NCBI GenBank assembly: GCA_030549335.1
Contig: CM060188.1
Span: forward strand, 12,816,501-12,880,500
Length of the DNA stretch: 64,000 nt
Reading direction: 5' to 3'
Source of the DNA: Pontederia crassipes
Lineage: Eukaryota; Streptophyta; Magnoliopsida; Commelinales; Pontederiaceae
In this document: positions 10,407-24,799 of the stretch, one piece after another
How positions within the stretch are numbered: the stretch's first letter is position 1
Layout: each line of letters opens with the position of its first letter
Notes under the pieces: generated by a model
Databases searched by the model: none
Told to the model about the DNA's origin: nothing
Seen by the model: the letters and a program-made list of their open reading frames with translations, nothing else
Made by a program: the position numbers and the translations under genes

Positions 10407-13229
10407 GAAAGGTACAGGTAACTACATCTTACTTTACAATTATCTTGCTTAAAGTAATGGACTCTAGGTCATTGCATCTTATGGCCGTGATGTGTTTTTT
10501 CCCCCATCCTCTGCAGTTCCTTTTTTCCTATCCATGGATGATATTTCTATTTGCACTATAATTCTTTTTTTAAGTAGCACTCTAGTTCTTTACTATGATG
10601 CACAGGTACATCGGTAAGGCTGGAGTACCCATACTGGGTACCTGCCTGGTTCGGGTACTCATGGGTAAGCCTAGACGTAAATATTTTTAATAAATGGGTA
10701 GGATTGGGTACGTCTGGAAGCTGGGCACGTCTGGATACTTTGTCCATAGAAGAGGAAGAAAGAAGCTGAGAATGTCGCCCAAGAAAGGGGAAAAAGTAGC
10801 TGGCAACCAAACCTTGAGTTGTCTAGTGCATTTTAAGGCTTATTTCATCTCAATAGCTTCAAGCATATTCCATCGCCAAATTAGGTTCTTTATAAAGTTG
10901 ATTGAATGATGAAGTCCCCAAATTGATTAATCTGTACTGGTACTGTACCCATACCCATGCAACATAGGTTATTTATAAAGTTGATTGAATGATGAAGTCC
11001 CTAAATTGATTAATCTGATAAATTCATCTAAGTTGGTTCTTCTCGATTGACTTTGCTAAGAAACTGAGCTTTCATGACAAATGAAAAGTGTGAATCAAGC
11101 CCTTATTGACAATAATAGGGGCTCGTTTAAAAAAAACTCTAAAAAACATTATTCACACTGCTCCTCTACCCCTCTTTTCTTTTCTTTTTTTTTTATTTTT
11201 TGGAGGAAGCCGCCCCACCTTTGTAAAGTGCATTAGTACTTTAAGATTCTTTGTTTCTACATATTCTTAAGTAGTTGTTGAGAATGTTCATGAAAAATAC
11301 CTGGTACAATTGGCTCTTTAATCTCTTTTTTTTTTTACTTTTTTCTTCATAATTGTTATAAATCTTTTCATGCCATCCATGGCAAAAGCTATATCTTCCC
11401 ATTGGGCTGTAAATGATACAAGAATTTACATGGTTTAACTTAATACCACAATTTTCAACTTTTTTATGTGCATGCATAATTTGTATCTTCAGGCAGAAAT
11501 AACAAGTTGTTGATATGAGAAACCAGCGTCCTTTGCTATGCCTGCAGGATACTGGGTTTATGTAGTTCTGGTATCTTAATTAATACAATAATTGCATTCT
11601 CAATTTAAGATTATTATCTTTTAGTCAGGCTTGATGTTGGGTTTTTTAAAGAATTTCAGTTAATAATAGAATAAGGATTTTAAAAAATTCTGTACTCGTC
11701 CCACTAATGCAGCTGGATGACTACCTTGTTGGTCGTCCTTCACTTCAGAGGAAAAAAACAGTATGAATGTTGAAAGAATAGAATAAAGTTCAAAAAAATT
11801 ATGATACTGATTTCTTACTGTCTCCCGGTAGTAATAATCCTTATCTTTGTATATCTATGTTTCCTTACTGTATCTTGATACTAATAACTGAGTTTTCAAG
11901 CAGATTTCTAGTTTATTTTAACATTCTATTTTTTCTTGTTTATATAACTGACGACTTTGAGGCTTGAGCTCTCTGATGAACCATTATCAGACGTTGCTTC
12001 ATAGGCACCCTTTTCTGTATCTCAGCTGGTGTTGTCTTGCACTCTTGCTGATCTGGTGATTGTTTTCTTTGTTTGTTGTACTCTGAACACAGAAAAGCTA
12101 TAGTGATTAATCTTTCTTATTTACCATGGAGAAGCAGGACTTGAATTTGGATACTTAAAACATGCATCAACCATCATCCTCATCCTTTTATCATACTTGG
12201 AAAATTTTGAACTATAAAAATTTTGAACTACTTTTATCTGAATACATCCTCCGATTTTTTTACATTTCTTTTTTTGAATGACTAAATCAGACATTCGTGT
12301 TGATTCTTTGCAGTTAGGCTGAGGTCCTGCTGAGAGGTGTTAGTGTCCCAGCATTTTTTTTCACTGACTGGAAGCTTCTCATGCCAAAGTTCGATGCAGA
12401 TTGCTCTTGTCTAGTGCAAAAAGCATTTTCTACTTGCTTGTTCATGCGGACCAGGCAGATTTCTAAATAGTCAAAATGCTAATGCTAGGGTATTTATAGC
12501 TAATAAGTTTTGAGAATGCAAAATAATTCATGTAAAAGGTGCTCCCGTGCTATTGATACTCAAGATATTTTGAGAAATTAATTGAAGTTGCTTCTTTGGG
12601 GGCATGTGCGATCACTATGGTTTTATAGTTTGCGTTCACATGTATAGGTCTACCTAGCTATGCTTGCAGTTGTTTTCGCGCTAAAATTGATGGAAATTTT
12701 ATGCTATATTGTAGTGTCTACCAATCTGGCATGCATCTTTTGCTTCTTTGTGGAGATGTGCATCTATTTATCCTGTCTTTTGCTGACATATTGAGATCTT
12801 TGACCCTGTTTTTGCCTCCCGAATTTATCATCTGTAATGTAACCATCTTGCATAATTGCCAATAGAAAAAGGTAATTTCTATAACCTATGTATAATATTG
12901 TGACACATGCTCTCATTGGTTGATCAAATTTGTCTGGCACAACTGATTAGCATGTTGATTTTTTGAATCGTTAATTTGGGTAATAAGAATATTATTTTAT
13001 TCTTTCTTTTCCGATCGTTGCATGCAGATAGCATGCTACTCTTGTTACCAGTATAGATTGAATAGTATACAACTTACAACTTGTGAAGTAACAATGTTGC
13101 AGTTACAAAGCCCAAATGAGAATAGCATAGCTCGAGAAACCAATTCAAAGGGTATATTCCTGTGTCAATTATGTCCAGGAGAGGTGCAGGAAAGGCAGAA
13201 AAGCACTTTCCAGAACGCAGAGCAGAGTC
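10407..13229. other. convergent intergenic region between LCD and ABCB
   Basis: This 2.8-kb stretch holds the 3' ends of both flanking genes and no clear coding frame. It contains an 83-bp-period local duplication (annotated separately) and a GGGTAC-rich patch at about 10615-10720. Poly-T and poly-A tracts are common. I see no RNA gene. Confidence 0.4.
10882..11016. repeat. local direct duplication, period 83 bp
   Basis: About 52 bp beginning TAGGTTCTTTATAAAGTTG at 10882 recurs at 10965 with only a few differences. It lies about 0.5 kb past the LCD stop and is non-coding. Confidence 0.8.
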
Positions 13230-16200
13230 TTACGACAAAGCTGAGGTGTGGAGTGCAACTAAAGAGGCATAAGCTCCGTCTTGTATCTTCATCAGCGTCT
13301 CGTGCCTTCCCTTCTCAACAATGACTCCGTTCTTCACCACGGCAATCACGTCGGCGCCTTTGATCGTGGACAGACGGTGGGCCACCACCACTGTCGTCCT
13401 GTTGATCATCACGCGGTCCAATGCATCCTGCACGACACGCTCGGATTCGGCATCCAGTGCACTAGTCGCCTCGTCCAGCAACAAAATCTTCGGCTCCTTG
13501 ACGATGGCACGAGCAATCGCCACCCGCTGCTTCTGGCCGCCAGACAACTGGATTCCACGCTCTCCGACTAAAGTATCATATCCCTGTAGTTTTTGTATGT
13601 CTTTCCATCAGAAGATGTAGGTGATAGGAATTACAAATCTAAGACTACCGGCATGTTGTTTACAACAATTCCTCAACTATGAGCAATCTAAGATTTGGAT
13701 CCTCTCCAATGCTGCTTTGAAGCCAGTCATAAAGGCGATATCGAGTTTTGACAGGACTTGCATGCAAAACTCAGAAGTCAAATCAATCATTGAAAAGAAA
13801 AGGAAAAAAAAAAAAGAAAGAGCTTTGACCTGTTGCAACCCGCTGATGAACTTGTGAGCATTCGCCATCTCTGCAGCAGCTATGATCTCAGCTTCAGTAG
13901 CACCTCCCTCCTTTCCGTAGGCAATGTTGGCTCGAATCGTGTCGTTAAACAAGGATGGTTCTTGACTGACCAAACCCATCTGCTGCCTCAGCCACCTCAA
14001 TTGCATTTTTCGAGTCTCAATCCCATCTAGCAATATTTGTCCCGAATCAGGATCATAAAATCTCTGCAACAGAGATATGGCCGTTGATTTCCCACTGCCA
14101 CTTTCTCCCACAAGTGCCACTGTCTGGAAGGGAAAAAAAATGAAGAGTTCAAAAACTTTTAGTTTAAAATCCAATGCAATGTGGAATTAACTCCTATCAC
14201 TGCGCATGAATCAACTTTTCGCAATCGTCTAGTGCAATAGACTTATATTGTTTTCTGTAGTTTTATGTTTCTGAAGTTTATGGAAAACATCACAACAGAT
14301 GATCAGTTACCTGCCCAGATTTGATTGTCAAGCAGAGATCCCGGAAAATCTGGACATCAGGCCGTGCAGGGTATCTGAAGCTGACATGCCTAAACTCAAT
14401 GTGGCCCTTCACTCTGTCTAATGTCATTCCAGATTCATCACTGGGATCAATTTTAGATTTTCGGTCGAGGATGGCGAAGACAGAAGCTGTAGCAGATTTG
14501 GCTTTTGCTGAATCTGGTGCTAAGGAGCTCGACTGTGAAACTCCCATTCCTGCCATTGCAAGAGCAAAGAACACCTGCAATTAGAGAAGGGGAGTTAGCT
14601 TCCGATTAGACTCAATCAACAGAACCTTACAGCATCCAAGTAAACAAGTTGAGTTATAGTGTGATACATACTAGAAATACTTTGTCGAAAGTAGTCTTCC
14701 CATCTTCAACCAATCGAGCTCCAGCATAGAAGCTAGCAGCATAGGTACTAAACAACAGAAAGAAGGAGACACCAAAACCAACTCCACTAATGATTCCCTT
14801 TCTGATTCCTTTCCTTGTAGGGCCCTCACATTTCTTTCTGTACATCTCCATCACCTTCTCTTCAGCTGAAAATGAGGCTACTGTTCTTATACTTCCAACA
14901 GCATCATTAGCAACCTGGCTTGCTTCCTCATACATGGCCTAAAGAATTTTTCACGTGTTCATAAGACAATATTGAGGTTGAGAAATATGAAATCTGACAA
15001 ACAAAAATTGCTATTATAAAGCCACAAGATGAAATGAAAATAAATTATCATTAATGTACTCAAGAATTGCTACACATGGTTCTATAGCAATAAAAACATG
15101 AGCCACTTTTGCAAGTTATTACCTTGGCTATAAAAAAATTGATTATTTTAGGCAGCAACTTTAAGGCTGTTGTGCTATCACCATTTTATTTAAGTGCTTT
15201 TCGTTCTAGTCAAACTACAATATCTAAGCACAAAAAACTGAGCACATATAACCTATAAAAAATGAAAGCATTAACATCCAAAGATTTAAAAAACTAAACA
15301 TCTTGACTGCTGATCTATGCTTTTACACTTTTTTCAAACATAGGAATGCAAGCAACAATTGTGTTTTGTTGAAGAAATGAAGGTACACTTCTTGTTAACA
15401 AAAACTTTTCATAACAAGAAAAGTAAACAAATGCACCATAAGCAATTGAGCATCTTAAACATTTCAAAAGGCTATATACAAGTCAAGCTTGATATGTATA
15501 TGTTAACTGATCTGTGCAATGTGAACCAGAAAGGCCCACCCAACTGTGGCATGTTTGTCGGCAAGCAAACCTGAGTATCAATAGTCACAGAACTGAAAAA
15601 TTTTCAGAAAATAGTAGGAGGGAGTAGAAGGAGATTATCTTACAAACCTTTGCATCTACACTAAATCCCTTCATAAATTTCATCTGCACCCATCCGTTGA
15701 CACCCAAAAGGGGAATCAAAGCCAGTATTATGAAGGATAGTTGCCAATTGGAGATAAAAGCAATCAGCAAACCAGCAGTTAATGTTGCAATGCTCTCGAC
15801 GACCAATGCAAGTGAATCACCGACAAGGCTCCTGATTGTAGCTGCATCAGCTGATAGCCTTGCACCAATTGCTCCACTGGAGTTCCCAGGTGTATCAAAC
15901 CATTCTATCTCCATGTTCACCGCCTTCTCAAATGTCATCAATCTAATCCTTCTTATCAATTTGGAGCCAGCTAAGCCAAAGAAGTATGTTTTAGCTGGAA
16001 TTGCAAAGAAGGAGACCACCCCAAACAGAAAGAATACTAACGACCAAAAGCTGCTATCCTTCTGAAGCTTGTGCGGCGGTTCGTAAAATGCCTTGATCAC
16101 ATTTGACAAGATTATTGAAAACATGGGAAATATGCATCCATTGGTGACAGCAGCAAGTGAACCAACTAATAATGCTGGGATCTCTGGTCTGTTAAGATAT

Positions 16201-19200
16201 GCTAGGCGGCTGATGGGTACGTCCTTGGCTTTCTCAGCAGGAGCTTCAATATCTTCAGTGGACTCCCTGTCTGCCGCATCCAACCCAACATCCATGCCAA
16301 GAAAGAGTTGAAATGAGTGGCTTCTGCTATGTCCAATTGACGATCCTCGACTAGTTGAACGATGGATGGACATTTTTTTACTTGAGGACCGAATGGTGCT
16401 AACCGATGTATCGGGCTTATCAGAATCAGGTGCTGCCTTATTACCTGACTCTTCTTGCAATCGTATTAACTGGCTATAAGCTCCATCTGGATCACTAATA
16501 AGATCGTCATGTGAACCTAAACGACAACACAAACAGCATTTTAGTTTGACATTTCACCAAGCCATATTATTTCTCATGCAAGTAAATATGCAGATTCCAG
16601 TATGGTAAACTTTTTAAGGTGACTGCATCAAGACTTCATTTAAATGAATTGTTAAAGCGAAGAAGTGTGATTACCTTTTTCAATAATAGATCCTCGATGT
16701 ATAACAGCAATAGTATCAGCATTCCTTACTGTACTTAAACGATGAGCAACTATGACAGTAGTTCGATTTGTCATAACTCTGTCAAGTGCTTCCTGCACAA
16801 CCCGCTCAGACTCTGCATCAAGTGCGCTGGTGGCTTCATCTAAAAGTAATATGCGTGGATCTTTCAGAATTGCTCTGGCAATTGCCACTCTTTGCTTCTG
16901 CCCCCCAGAAAGCTGAGTTCCATGCTCTCCGGCCATAGTATCAAACCCCTGGGTAAGCAATTTATTTATTCATGCATTTCAGACAATGCTAATATATTAT
17001 AAACTATGTGAAATCAATCATGTGCAAACCAAAAGGCAAGAAACTTATGTGATCTCAATCAATAGGCATATAGTTAGAAAAATGACCATGTAAAAACAAA
17101 TGCTTTTCTTGGAAGAGATATGGGCCTTCTCACCTGAGGCAATTTATCGATGAACTTTGCAGCATTAGCAAGCTCTGCTGCTGCTCTGATTTCTTCAAAA
17201 GTTGCATTATCCTTGCCATAAGCTATGTTGTCCCTAATGCTGGTAGAAAAGAGGACTGGTTCTTGACTCACTAAACCAATTTTTTGTCTAATCCAGTGTA
17301 GTTGAAACTCCTTTAGGTTTATACCATCTATGAGAATTTCACCAGCCTTTGGATCATAAAACCGTTCTATCAAGCTCACTACAGTTGATTTTCCACTTCC
17401 ACTCTCCCCAACCAAAGCCATAGATGTTCCTCTTTGAATGGAAAGGGAAAGTCCACGGAATATTTGTTCATCAGGTCTGGTCGGATAACTAAAATAAACA
17501 TCTTTGAATTCTATGTCCCCTTGAATATCATCCAGTTTTCTTCCTGTGCTATCATAAGCATCAATCTCTGGCATTCGGTTGATAGTTTCGAACATCTTGT
17601 AAGCTGCAGCCTGTCCTGCTGCAAATGCTGATATGCACGGTGCAACTTGGCCCAAGGAGCTGAAGAATTGAGATCAACATAAATGTATTAGTATGTGATA
17701 CTTATCCAGCTTGAATACCTTACAGCACCTATTTGCATATGAATGTTCATCTAATTATGATATCTACATATCATGATAAGACTAAAATTGTGTTGGCAAC
17801 TTACAAAGATCCAGTCAGGATAGCGAATATGACATTCATGACCTTGCCACCAGTGTAACCCTTTTGCAGTATCAGTTTTCCTCCATACCAAATTCCCAGT
17901 GAGTACCCAGAGAACATGAAAAACAAGACAGTACCCAAACCTATGCCTGAAACTAGACCCTCTTTCACACTTGCTCTGTACGCACTCATCAAAGACTTGC
18001 TATATTTTGCCACTGCTTGCCTTTCTCCAGTAAAAGAAGCAACCTGATTAAGAAGGTGAGCTTCCATTAGGCATGTTTTCATTTCAATCATTTGTTATGT
18101 TATCATGCTATACTGCATTTGTAGAACTTACTGTCCTAATTGAACCAACTGTCTGTTCAACCACGGTTGCTGCTTCCCCATAAGCTTCCTGGCCAAGTGA
18201 TGCCATCTTGGCCACTATAGTTGCCATGACTGCTCCAGCAATCACTAGCGGCGGAATTGTGCACAGCATGACAAGGGTGAGGAGCCACCCTTGGGCAAAT
18301 GCAATTACGAAGCCTCCAAAAAATGTTGACATTAGTTGAATGAACTTTCCAACCTGCATAATATTAGGAAATGTGAAAAGAAGATTAGAAGGAAACTACC
18401 CAGTCCACCACAGCTTGCCTTTTATTTGTTGTTTCTCTTCCCTTACTATCAGAACATAGTATCATTGTGATATTACAAATACTTCACTCAAACAGTATGA
18501 AACCAAGAATTATGCTGAAAATTAGGAGACTGAATGTACCTTCTCGCCCATGGCATCCTGAATTAAGACAGTATCCCCGGACATCCTACCAACAACTTCT
18601 CCGGTATTGGTTTCTTTGTCGAAAAATGCGATGTCCTGCCGTAATATGGTCTTCAAATACAAGTTACGTATTCTTGCAGACTGTCTTTCCCCAGTAGCAA
18701 TCCAGCAACCTACCTCTGATATGGGAAATTGGACATGGATGTCAGCTGATCGCATCTTATAAAGTGACAAGCAGAAATATGTTGGATTTGTATTCTGTAA
18801 GATCAATAAATGACATCTTACGAAGAAAGGAGGCCACGGCTGCTCCGATTGCCAAGTAGACAAAGTCCAAAGCCACCTGAACATCATCTTACGGTTCAAA
18901 ATTTGATCTTCCTTCCCAGATTCCAAATTAACTTCATTTATTCTAAATTTACGCTCTTATTTAATGGATATGGTTTTTAACTGATTAGACCAGAATTTGT
19001 AGTATACGGTCACTAGGTTTTGAATACATTTGAACACATCAGAAATATTTTGCCCATGGCAGACTTAGAAGGTGTTTATGAACATCAAAAACTCACCTTG
19101 GATACTCTATCAACCACATCCCGATTCTGTGCTCCTCCGAATGACTGCACCAGGTTTCCGAAAATGACAGTCATGAGCGGCATGGAAATCCCATTCCCCA

Positions 19201-19405
19201 ACGCGCCAGCCGTCCCCAGGATCATGAGAATTACATCTTGGGTGTCAGCAAACGCGAACAGTTTGTAGAATGGAACGGTGTACTTGTCGTCTTTGTCTTT
19301 CTCCTTCTGATCCTTCCTATCCGACCCACGCGTCTCGGTGGCTGTTGAGCTGCCGGATGATCCTGCAGCCCCTTCAGTCCTCGCAGCATCCTCCACGGAA
19401 ACCAT
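13230..19405 (-). CDS. full-size ABCB (P-glycoprotein-type) transporter
   Basis: I rebuilt 12 exons on the minus strand: 19405-19097, 18876-18822, 18715-18540, 18353-18132, 18043-17805, 17659-17134, 16948-16675, 16516-15648, 14938-14672, 14574-14311, 14123-13830 and 13583-13230. They join in frame to 1282 aa. All introns are GT-AG, the largest 709 bp. The order is TMD1-NBD1-linker-TMD2-NBD2. NBD1 has Walker [10 protein letters not shown] (418-426), LSGGQ (522-526) and Walker B ILLLDE (D546/E547). NBD2 has Walker A (1073-1081), LSGGQ (1178-1182) and Walker B (D1202/E1203). Both have AHRLST. The N-terminus ([12 protein letters not shown]) and [20 protein letters not shown] match the ABCB4/ABCB11/ABCB21 group, whose studied members move auxin at the plasma membrane. 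Auxin as substrate is inferred from the family. No motif is damaged, so the gene looks functional. Confidence 0.93.
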
Positions 19406-21414
19406 TTCTTTCTCCCCTTCTTTCCCTCTTATGCTTTAAATCTACTGCGACCTTGTGCTGTCTGGTTATCAAGTCTTCTTTGTGCTAGACTGCTAACAAG
19501 GTGTCCTCTGCTACATATTAATGTTCACCTGCCATGAAAGATCAAAGATACATGAGAAAGACGAAAGTTTGAGCCTTGAGCCTGGAGACCAGTAGGTAAG
19601 CATCTACTCCACAGAAGGAATCGAGGGCCAAGTTGGTAGGTATCATGTTCTGCTTTCTTTTTCAGCTTTTCGGCATTCAGCAAGCATTTTTCAGTCTAAA
19701 AAACAGGCGTATGCACAGAACTCACAGGAACGCGGACAGATCAAATAGACGAAATTTGATGAAAGGCGGAAACTTTTACCCTCAAGATGGGCATATGAAT
19801 TGGGACGCGGAGTCTACATGCCTAACAATATGTTTTTTTATTAAAAATATATATATGATGATGCTCAATTGTGGCCATCAGCGGTGGCAGCATGCTGCAG
19901 AGTGCAGACAAACCTAAATGCTCTTTTAATGATCGCACCTCTGCGAACCGACCGACCTTACTTTTGAACAAGTTAATCCTACAGGAGTCTAAAATTTCGA
20001 ACGAGGAAACTTAAGAATCGACTGCAACTTTTGCATTTGCACCAACCAGAGAGCAGACGTTCACAGCCTGTTGAGTAACAGGTAAAGTGCAATGACTATG
20101 AACCAAAGAAAACAGGAATAAACCAGAAGAACAAGCACTAATCACGCTCAAATCGGAAACAAAGCATATATTATACGCCATATATATTTCTAGATTATTA
20201 ATATAATCAAATTACATGATTCTGGTAGGAAACTAAGAACATAGACATGGATATACAACAAAAGTGACTTTAAGAAATAGAACAGTCAATAACATGATGT
20301 TTTTTATTTTCTTTTGGCACTATTTTTTTCCCTCCGTTTTATGTTTCGTTGTGCTTCAACCTCTTTGCAATATGAAAGAGAAAAAAAAAAGAAAACATAA
20401 AGATCGAGCATACCCAAAGACATAAAGCTGCAAAAGGGCTTTTACAGAAGCGTGAAAGAGGAGAAAGCTGTGAGCTTGTAAGAGGAGAAAGAATTCTGAA
20501 CTCACCAGCTCCCAGAAGCAGGTGAAGTTGCAGCAACCAAAAGATGGCCAGCTTCGAAATAATTTGTCCTCAGAGCTCCAGGAACATACATATATATCTA
20601 TGCTTGTGGTGATCCGCAGCTGCCTAATTGCAAACAAAGTGGGGCCACTTTGAATTTTTCCTATGTATGATGAGTGATGACTGTGGGGAAAGAAGAAACG
20701 AAGTAGGTCGGATGTTTTTGGTGGGGGCAGGTTTGCATGATTTGGAAGCCTGTCCATACGCACTTTGCAATATAAATGTGCAGTTCATCCGTCAATATTA
20801 GTTGGAACTTCCTGTAGTTTCAATGTCAAGGATCAGCGAACTCCAAAGTTTTATTTACTATTTTGTGAATCCAACGATGTTTTCTCGTGTGCAATGTATG
20901 CAATCTCACCAACAACAGCATCACAATCAAGTACACATCACACAGTGTACATGCATGGACGTCTAACCTTAAAAAAAAATAGCATAATTTATGTCCCTCC
21001 TACCTTCCAATAGATTAGAAAACAAAGCTTTCCAAATCCTCACCTACCCATTGATCTCGATTTGAACTGGTAATGGAATCAGGCCGAACTCTTAGTCAAT
21101 CATTACATTGTTATTACTGATGTCGTGAGCTAAAATATTATAATTAATTTGCACTTTGAAGTATTTTTCTGTCAACGGATGGAACTTATAATAATTAAGG
21201 ATCAACAGTGGAATGGTTCAGCTAATAACAAAAACTTTGTAAAGAGGAGATCCGTAAATCCAATTTTGCGATTGCTGGAAGAAGAAGAAGAAAAAACTCC
21301 AAACTTTGGATTTACAACGGAATAAATCATTGTCAGATTGAGAAAGAATACAGCAATGTCATAGTCGGTGAAGTCCACACCGGTCTACAATTGGTTCACT
21401 TTTGCTTTCCTTTT

Positions 21415-21415
<1 letters not shown>
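19406..21415. other. upstream region of ABCB, no other gene seen
   Basis: This is the promoter side of the minus-strand ABCB gene. Frames up to 135 codons (20356-20763, minus) are low in coding character and match nothing I know. A non-coding leader exon for ABCB could lie here but cannot be placed. Confidence 0.35.

Positions 21416-21507
<92 letters not shown>
21416..21507. repeat. (CT)n microsatellite, about 92 bp
   Basis: An almost uninterrupted CT dinucleotide run, with one imperfection near its 3' end. Confidence 0.97.
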
Positions 21508-21511
<4 letters not shown>

Positions 21512-22750
21512 GTGTGTGGGAGCGCACCTAATGAAAATGTTTCACAATTGATTCAGCCTATCTTACACGTCACAGAAATGAATGTAGCACTTGTTGACGT
21601 ATACATTAATTAATTGGCAGCATGTTATTTTTCTTTTATAATCTTTTTGATGAGGTTATAATGGGTGCCAAGAGAACTCCCACTCAGACGCCCCATGGTG
21701 CTCCATTCACTTGAGCCTTGTTTATGATCTCTTTCTTGTTCACACATGGTGATGGTGGTGGTGGGTCATGGTTTCCGATTCATGCATGCTCATTGCTCGG
21801 CGAGGATGATGAGAACTATAATTGTAGATCCGAGTGCTGAACAAAGTGGACGCCGAAAGCTTTTATGGAAAATAAGCATAATTAATTTAAATTGGATAAT
21901 GGAAATGGTACTTGGTTGATTTTGTCAATGAGGAAAGTGTGACGCCCCATAACCTCAAAAAAATATACAATATTATTCCATTATTTTAATTTTAAAAATT
22001 TAAAAAAATTGAAAGAGATACAAGATTTGTTTTTAAGGAAATAACAGTATACTCCAATAAGCGATGAAAAAGAAGAAAATATATGTACTAAAAAGGAAAA
22101 AAATCATTAAAATTAAGTCGATATTAAAATTCAAAACTCGAATTTGACCATAAATTTATTTTATAAAAGGCTCACAATTAAATTAAGAGTTCTATATTTA
22201 CAAAAAAAATGATAATTGTTTATCGTGCTAAAAATAATATTTTATTATTAAAATCCGAAGATTGAAAAAAAATAAAGGAATATAGGAGTTTAAGAAGAAA
22301 TAAAAGTATGGTTGCAGATGAAATAAAATATAGTTTGAATTTAAATAAAAAAGTAAATAAAAGAGTATTAGGAAAAATACTTAGTCATATAATTGTTTAA
22401 GAAATTTAAATTGGATTAAAATAGAATTGTGTTGCATGTCAGCATCCAATTTTTCTCTTTCACAAATTAACATTTTGTTTCCTCTCCCCTCCCTATCATA
22501 TGCACATCCTTGAGGGCACCATGACTTTAGTTTGATGTGCACCCGAGACACCATAAACACCAGTAATAACCTATCATCTCTCTCCCGTCAATATTTTTTA
22601 TTTTAGCAAAGTGGCCCATTAAATTCATTCTAAAGAAATATCTTATGATGTTATATTCCAACATTATTTTTATTATGAATAAATTGAGTATATGATAATA
22701 TATAATTTTTTTATTACAAAGAAGATTCACATGAAAAAAATTTAACTGAA
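21508..22750. other. AT-rich intergenic DNA
   Basis: No coding frame of note. A TGTGACGCCCCATAACCTC string at about 21939 resembles the start of many plant LTRs, but no partner repeat was found. Confidence 0.35.
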
Positions 22751-22760
22751 AATAGATATT

Positions 22761-23263
22761 GGATAATTTGCACTTCAACTTTGCGCTCAATATGCCTCTC
22801 TTTTCTTGAACTTTATTTTTTGAAAAATTAGTTCTTCAACTTTAATTGTTTTGCATGATTAATTTTTTACCGATTAAAACTATGTTTTCTTCATATTATC
22901 GACTATATATGTTCATTCAAATAGTTTCTCCTCAATAATTTACTTTTTATAAATTAATAATGATGAGCTGTAATAAAATTATGAAATAACCTATAATTTT
23001 GATCATTATAATTTTTTTGTGCTGATTGGTTCTCGATTTATGGTCATTTGTTTTCAATGTGACTTTCATAAGTATAATAGTAACTTGTATAAAATCTAAA
23101 TGGATATATATATAATCAATCATTTGAAGAAAGAATAAGCTAGAATGTATAAAAGTATTAAACGTGTAAAATCTCTAAAGTTGGGGGAATAATTATTCAA
23201 AAGAAAAAAAATTGAGGACAAAACATATATTAGACCCAAAGTTGGAGGACATGCAAATTATCC
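22761..23263. mobile_element. Mutator-type MITE with perfect 10-bp target duplication
   Basis: The 503-bp element begins GGATAATTTGCA and ends TGCAAATTATCC, a perfect 12-bp terminal inverted repeat that continues imperfectly for about 80 bp. It is flanked on both sides by AATAGATATT (22751-22760 and 23264-23273), an exact 10-bp direct repeat. A 9-10-bp target duplication with GG-starting ends fits Mutator-like (MULE) MITEs. The interior is AT-rich and non-coding, so it would need a transposase from elsewhere. Confidence 0.8.
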
Positions 23264-23273
23264 AATAGATATT

Positions 23274-24292
23274 GTACATTATGCCCCACTTAAAATTATA
23301 ATGAAGAATATTTAGATTCCTTAGTAGTCAATTTAGAAATGGATTAATAAATAAACTTTAATATACAATCACCAACTATAAATGCCTAAATAATAAGTTA
23401 GCTAATCCATGCATTTCTTGTGCATGTATTTGCTTAAAAATCATATTAGAAAAAACATGAAGGAAAGAAAAGGAGATTTTTCCTTAGATCTATTAATTTT
23501 TTTACCATTGTAATAAAAAGATAATTGAGAGGAATATTCTCAAATTCTTGGATGAGAGTCCCTTTAACCATATCTGTTTAAAATTATTCGCAACTTTAAA
23601 ATTTCTTAAATTAAAGTTATAATAATTATTATATGCACAGGGTCTAATTTATAATTGTAATGGTTACTAATTTATAATTTATCCCAATCTTATTTAATTA
23701 GTTTATTATTAAATTTAAGACCAGTCATATAAGTTAATATTATTTTAGATTTTATTTGTGATATTATTTATTATTATGAAATTATTCAAACTGCACCCAT
23801 TAGCTTTGGGTGGCAAAAGAGGATGGCGGGTGCAAGGAAGAGTTTGTGAGGTATGTAAAAAAAATTCGTATATCAGTGATTTTGTCCATATAGACCGAAG
23901 GTTTAGTACTCTATATGTAGTCGACAAAAATCCACAATGGACAAGTACTACGAAATTCGACCCGAATTTGAGAGGTGCGGCCTAAGTTCTCTACATCTTA
24001 GCTATGGCAAAACTCGTTCCAGATTCTAGGTCTTATAAACTTGTGACAATTGTTTTGAGTTAGAGGCGACCGACCCAAGTTTGATTCGATTTTAATTTAC
24101 AAAACTAGGAGTCGTTGGACAATAGGAGATCATGATCAATTTTGATTATGATTTCTGCACTTACAAGTTATAATTATTATAATTATCATTTATACTATTT
24201 TGTTACATTTTTTTACTCAAGCCATGAATTTTTAGTGCCATTACTGATGTCATTTACTGTATGATAATGTATATATATATATATATATATAT
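23274..24292. other. AT-rich intergenic DNA ending in a TA microsatellite
   Basis: No gene is seen. The stretch ends in a (TA)n run (about 24269-24292) that is the left flank of the long-TIR element. Confidence 0.4.
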
Positions 24293-24799
24293 GGATTTAA
24301 TGGGAGTCCTCCCCAATATAAGGGGGAGGACGCCCCTCCCCCCATCCGCGCCCGTCGGATGGGGATCCGACGGGCGTGACTTTCAATTTTAATTTTTTTT
24401 TTTAAATTCATTTTTTTCGATTTTTTTAATACGTTTTTTATCCTTTTTTAAATCCCTCTCCCTCTCTCCTCTCCCTCCCTCTCGCCCTCATCTCTCTTCT
24501 CCCTCTCTCTCTCCCTCTCTCTTCTCCCTCCCTCTCTCGCCCGACGTTGACGGCCGGATCTGACTGCGGCCGGCCAGATCTGGCCGCTCGGCAGCCGATT
24601 TGGCGCGGGCGGCCGGATCTGGCCGCCCAGCGGCTGCCCGCGTTCGATCGGCCGCCTAGGCGGCCGAATCTGGTTGCCAGCAGCTAGATCTGGCCGCTCG
24701 GTGGCCGATTTGGCACGGGCGGCCGGATCTGGCCGCCCAGCCGCTCTCGCCGAGGCCGCCGCCGTTCTCACCACCCTCGTCGCTCTCCAACCCCGTCGG

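Noticed and set aside
21368-21613. Ser/Leu-repeat protein across the CT run
   Set aside because: Translation of a dinucleotide microsatellite; the same applies at 62309-62599.
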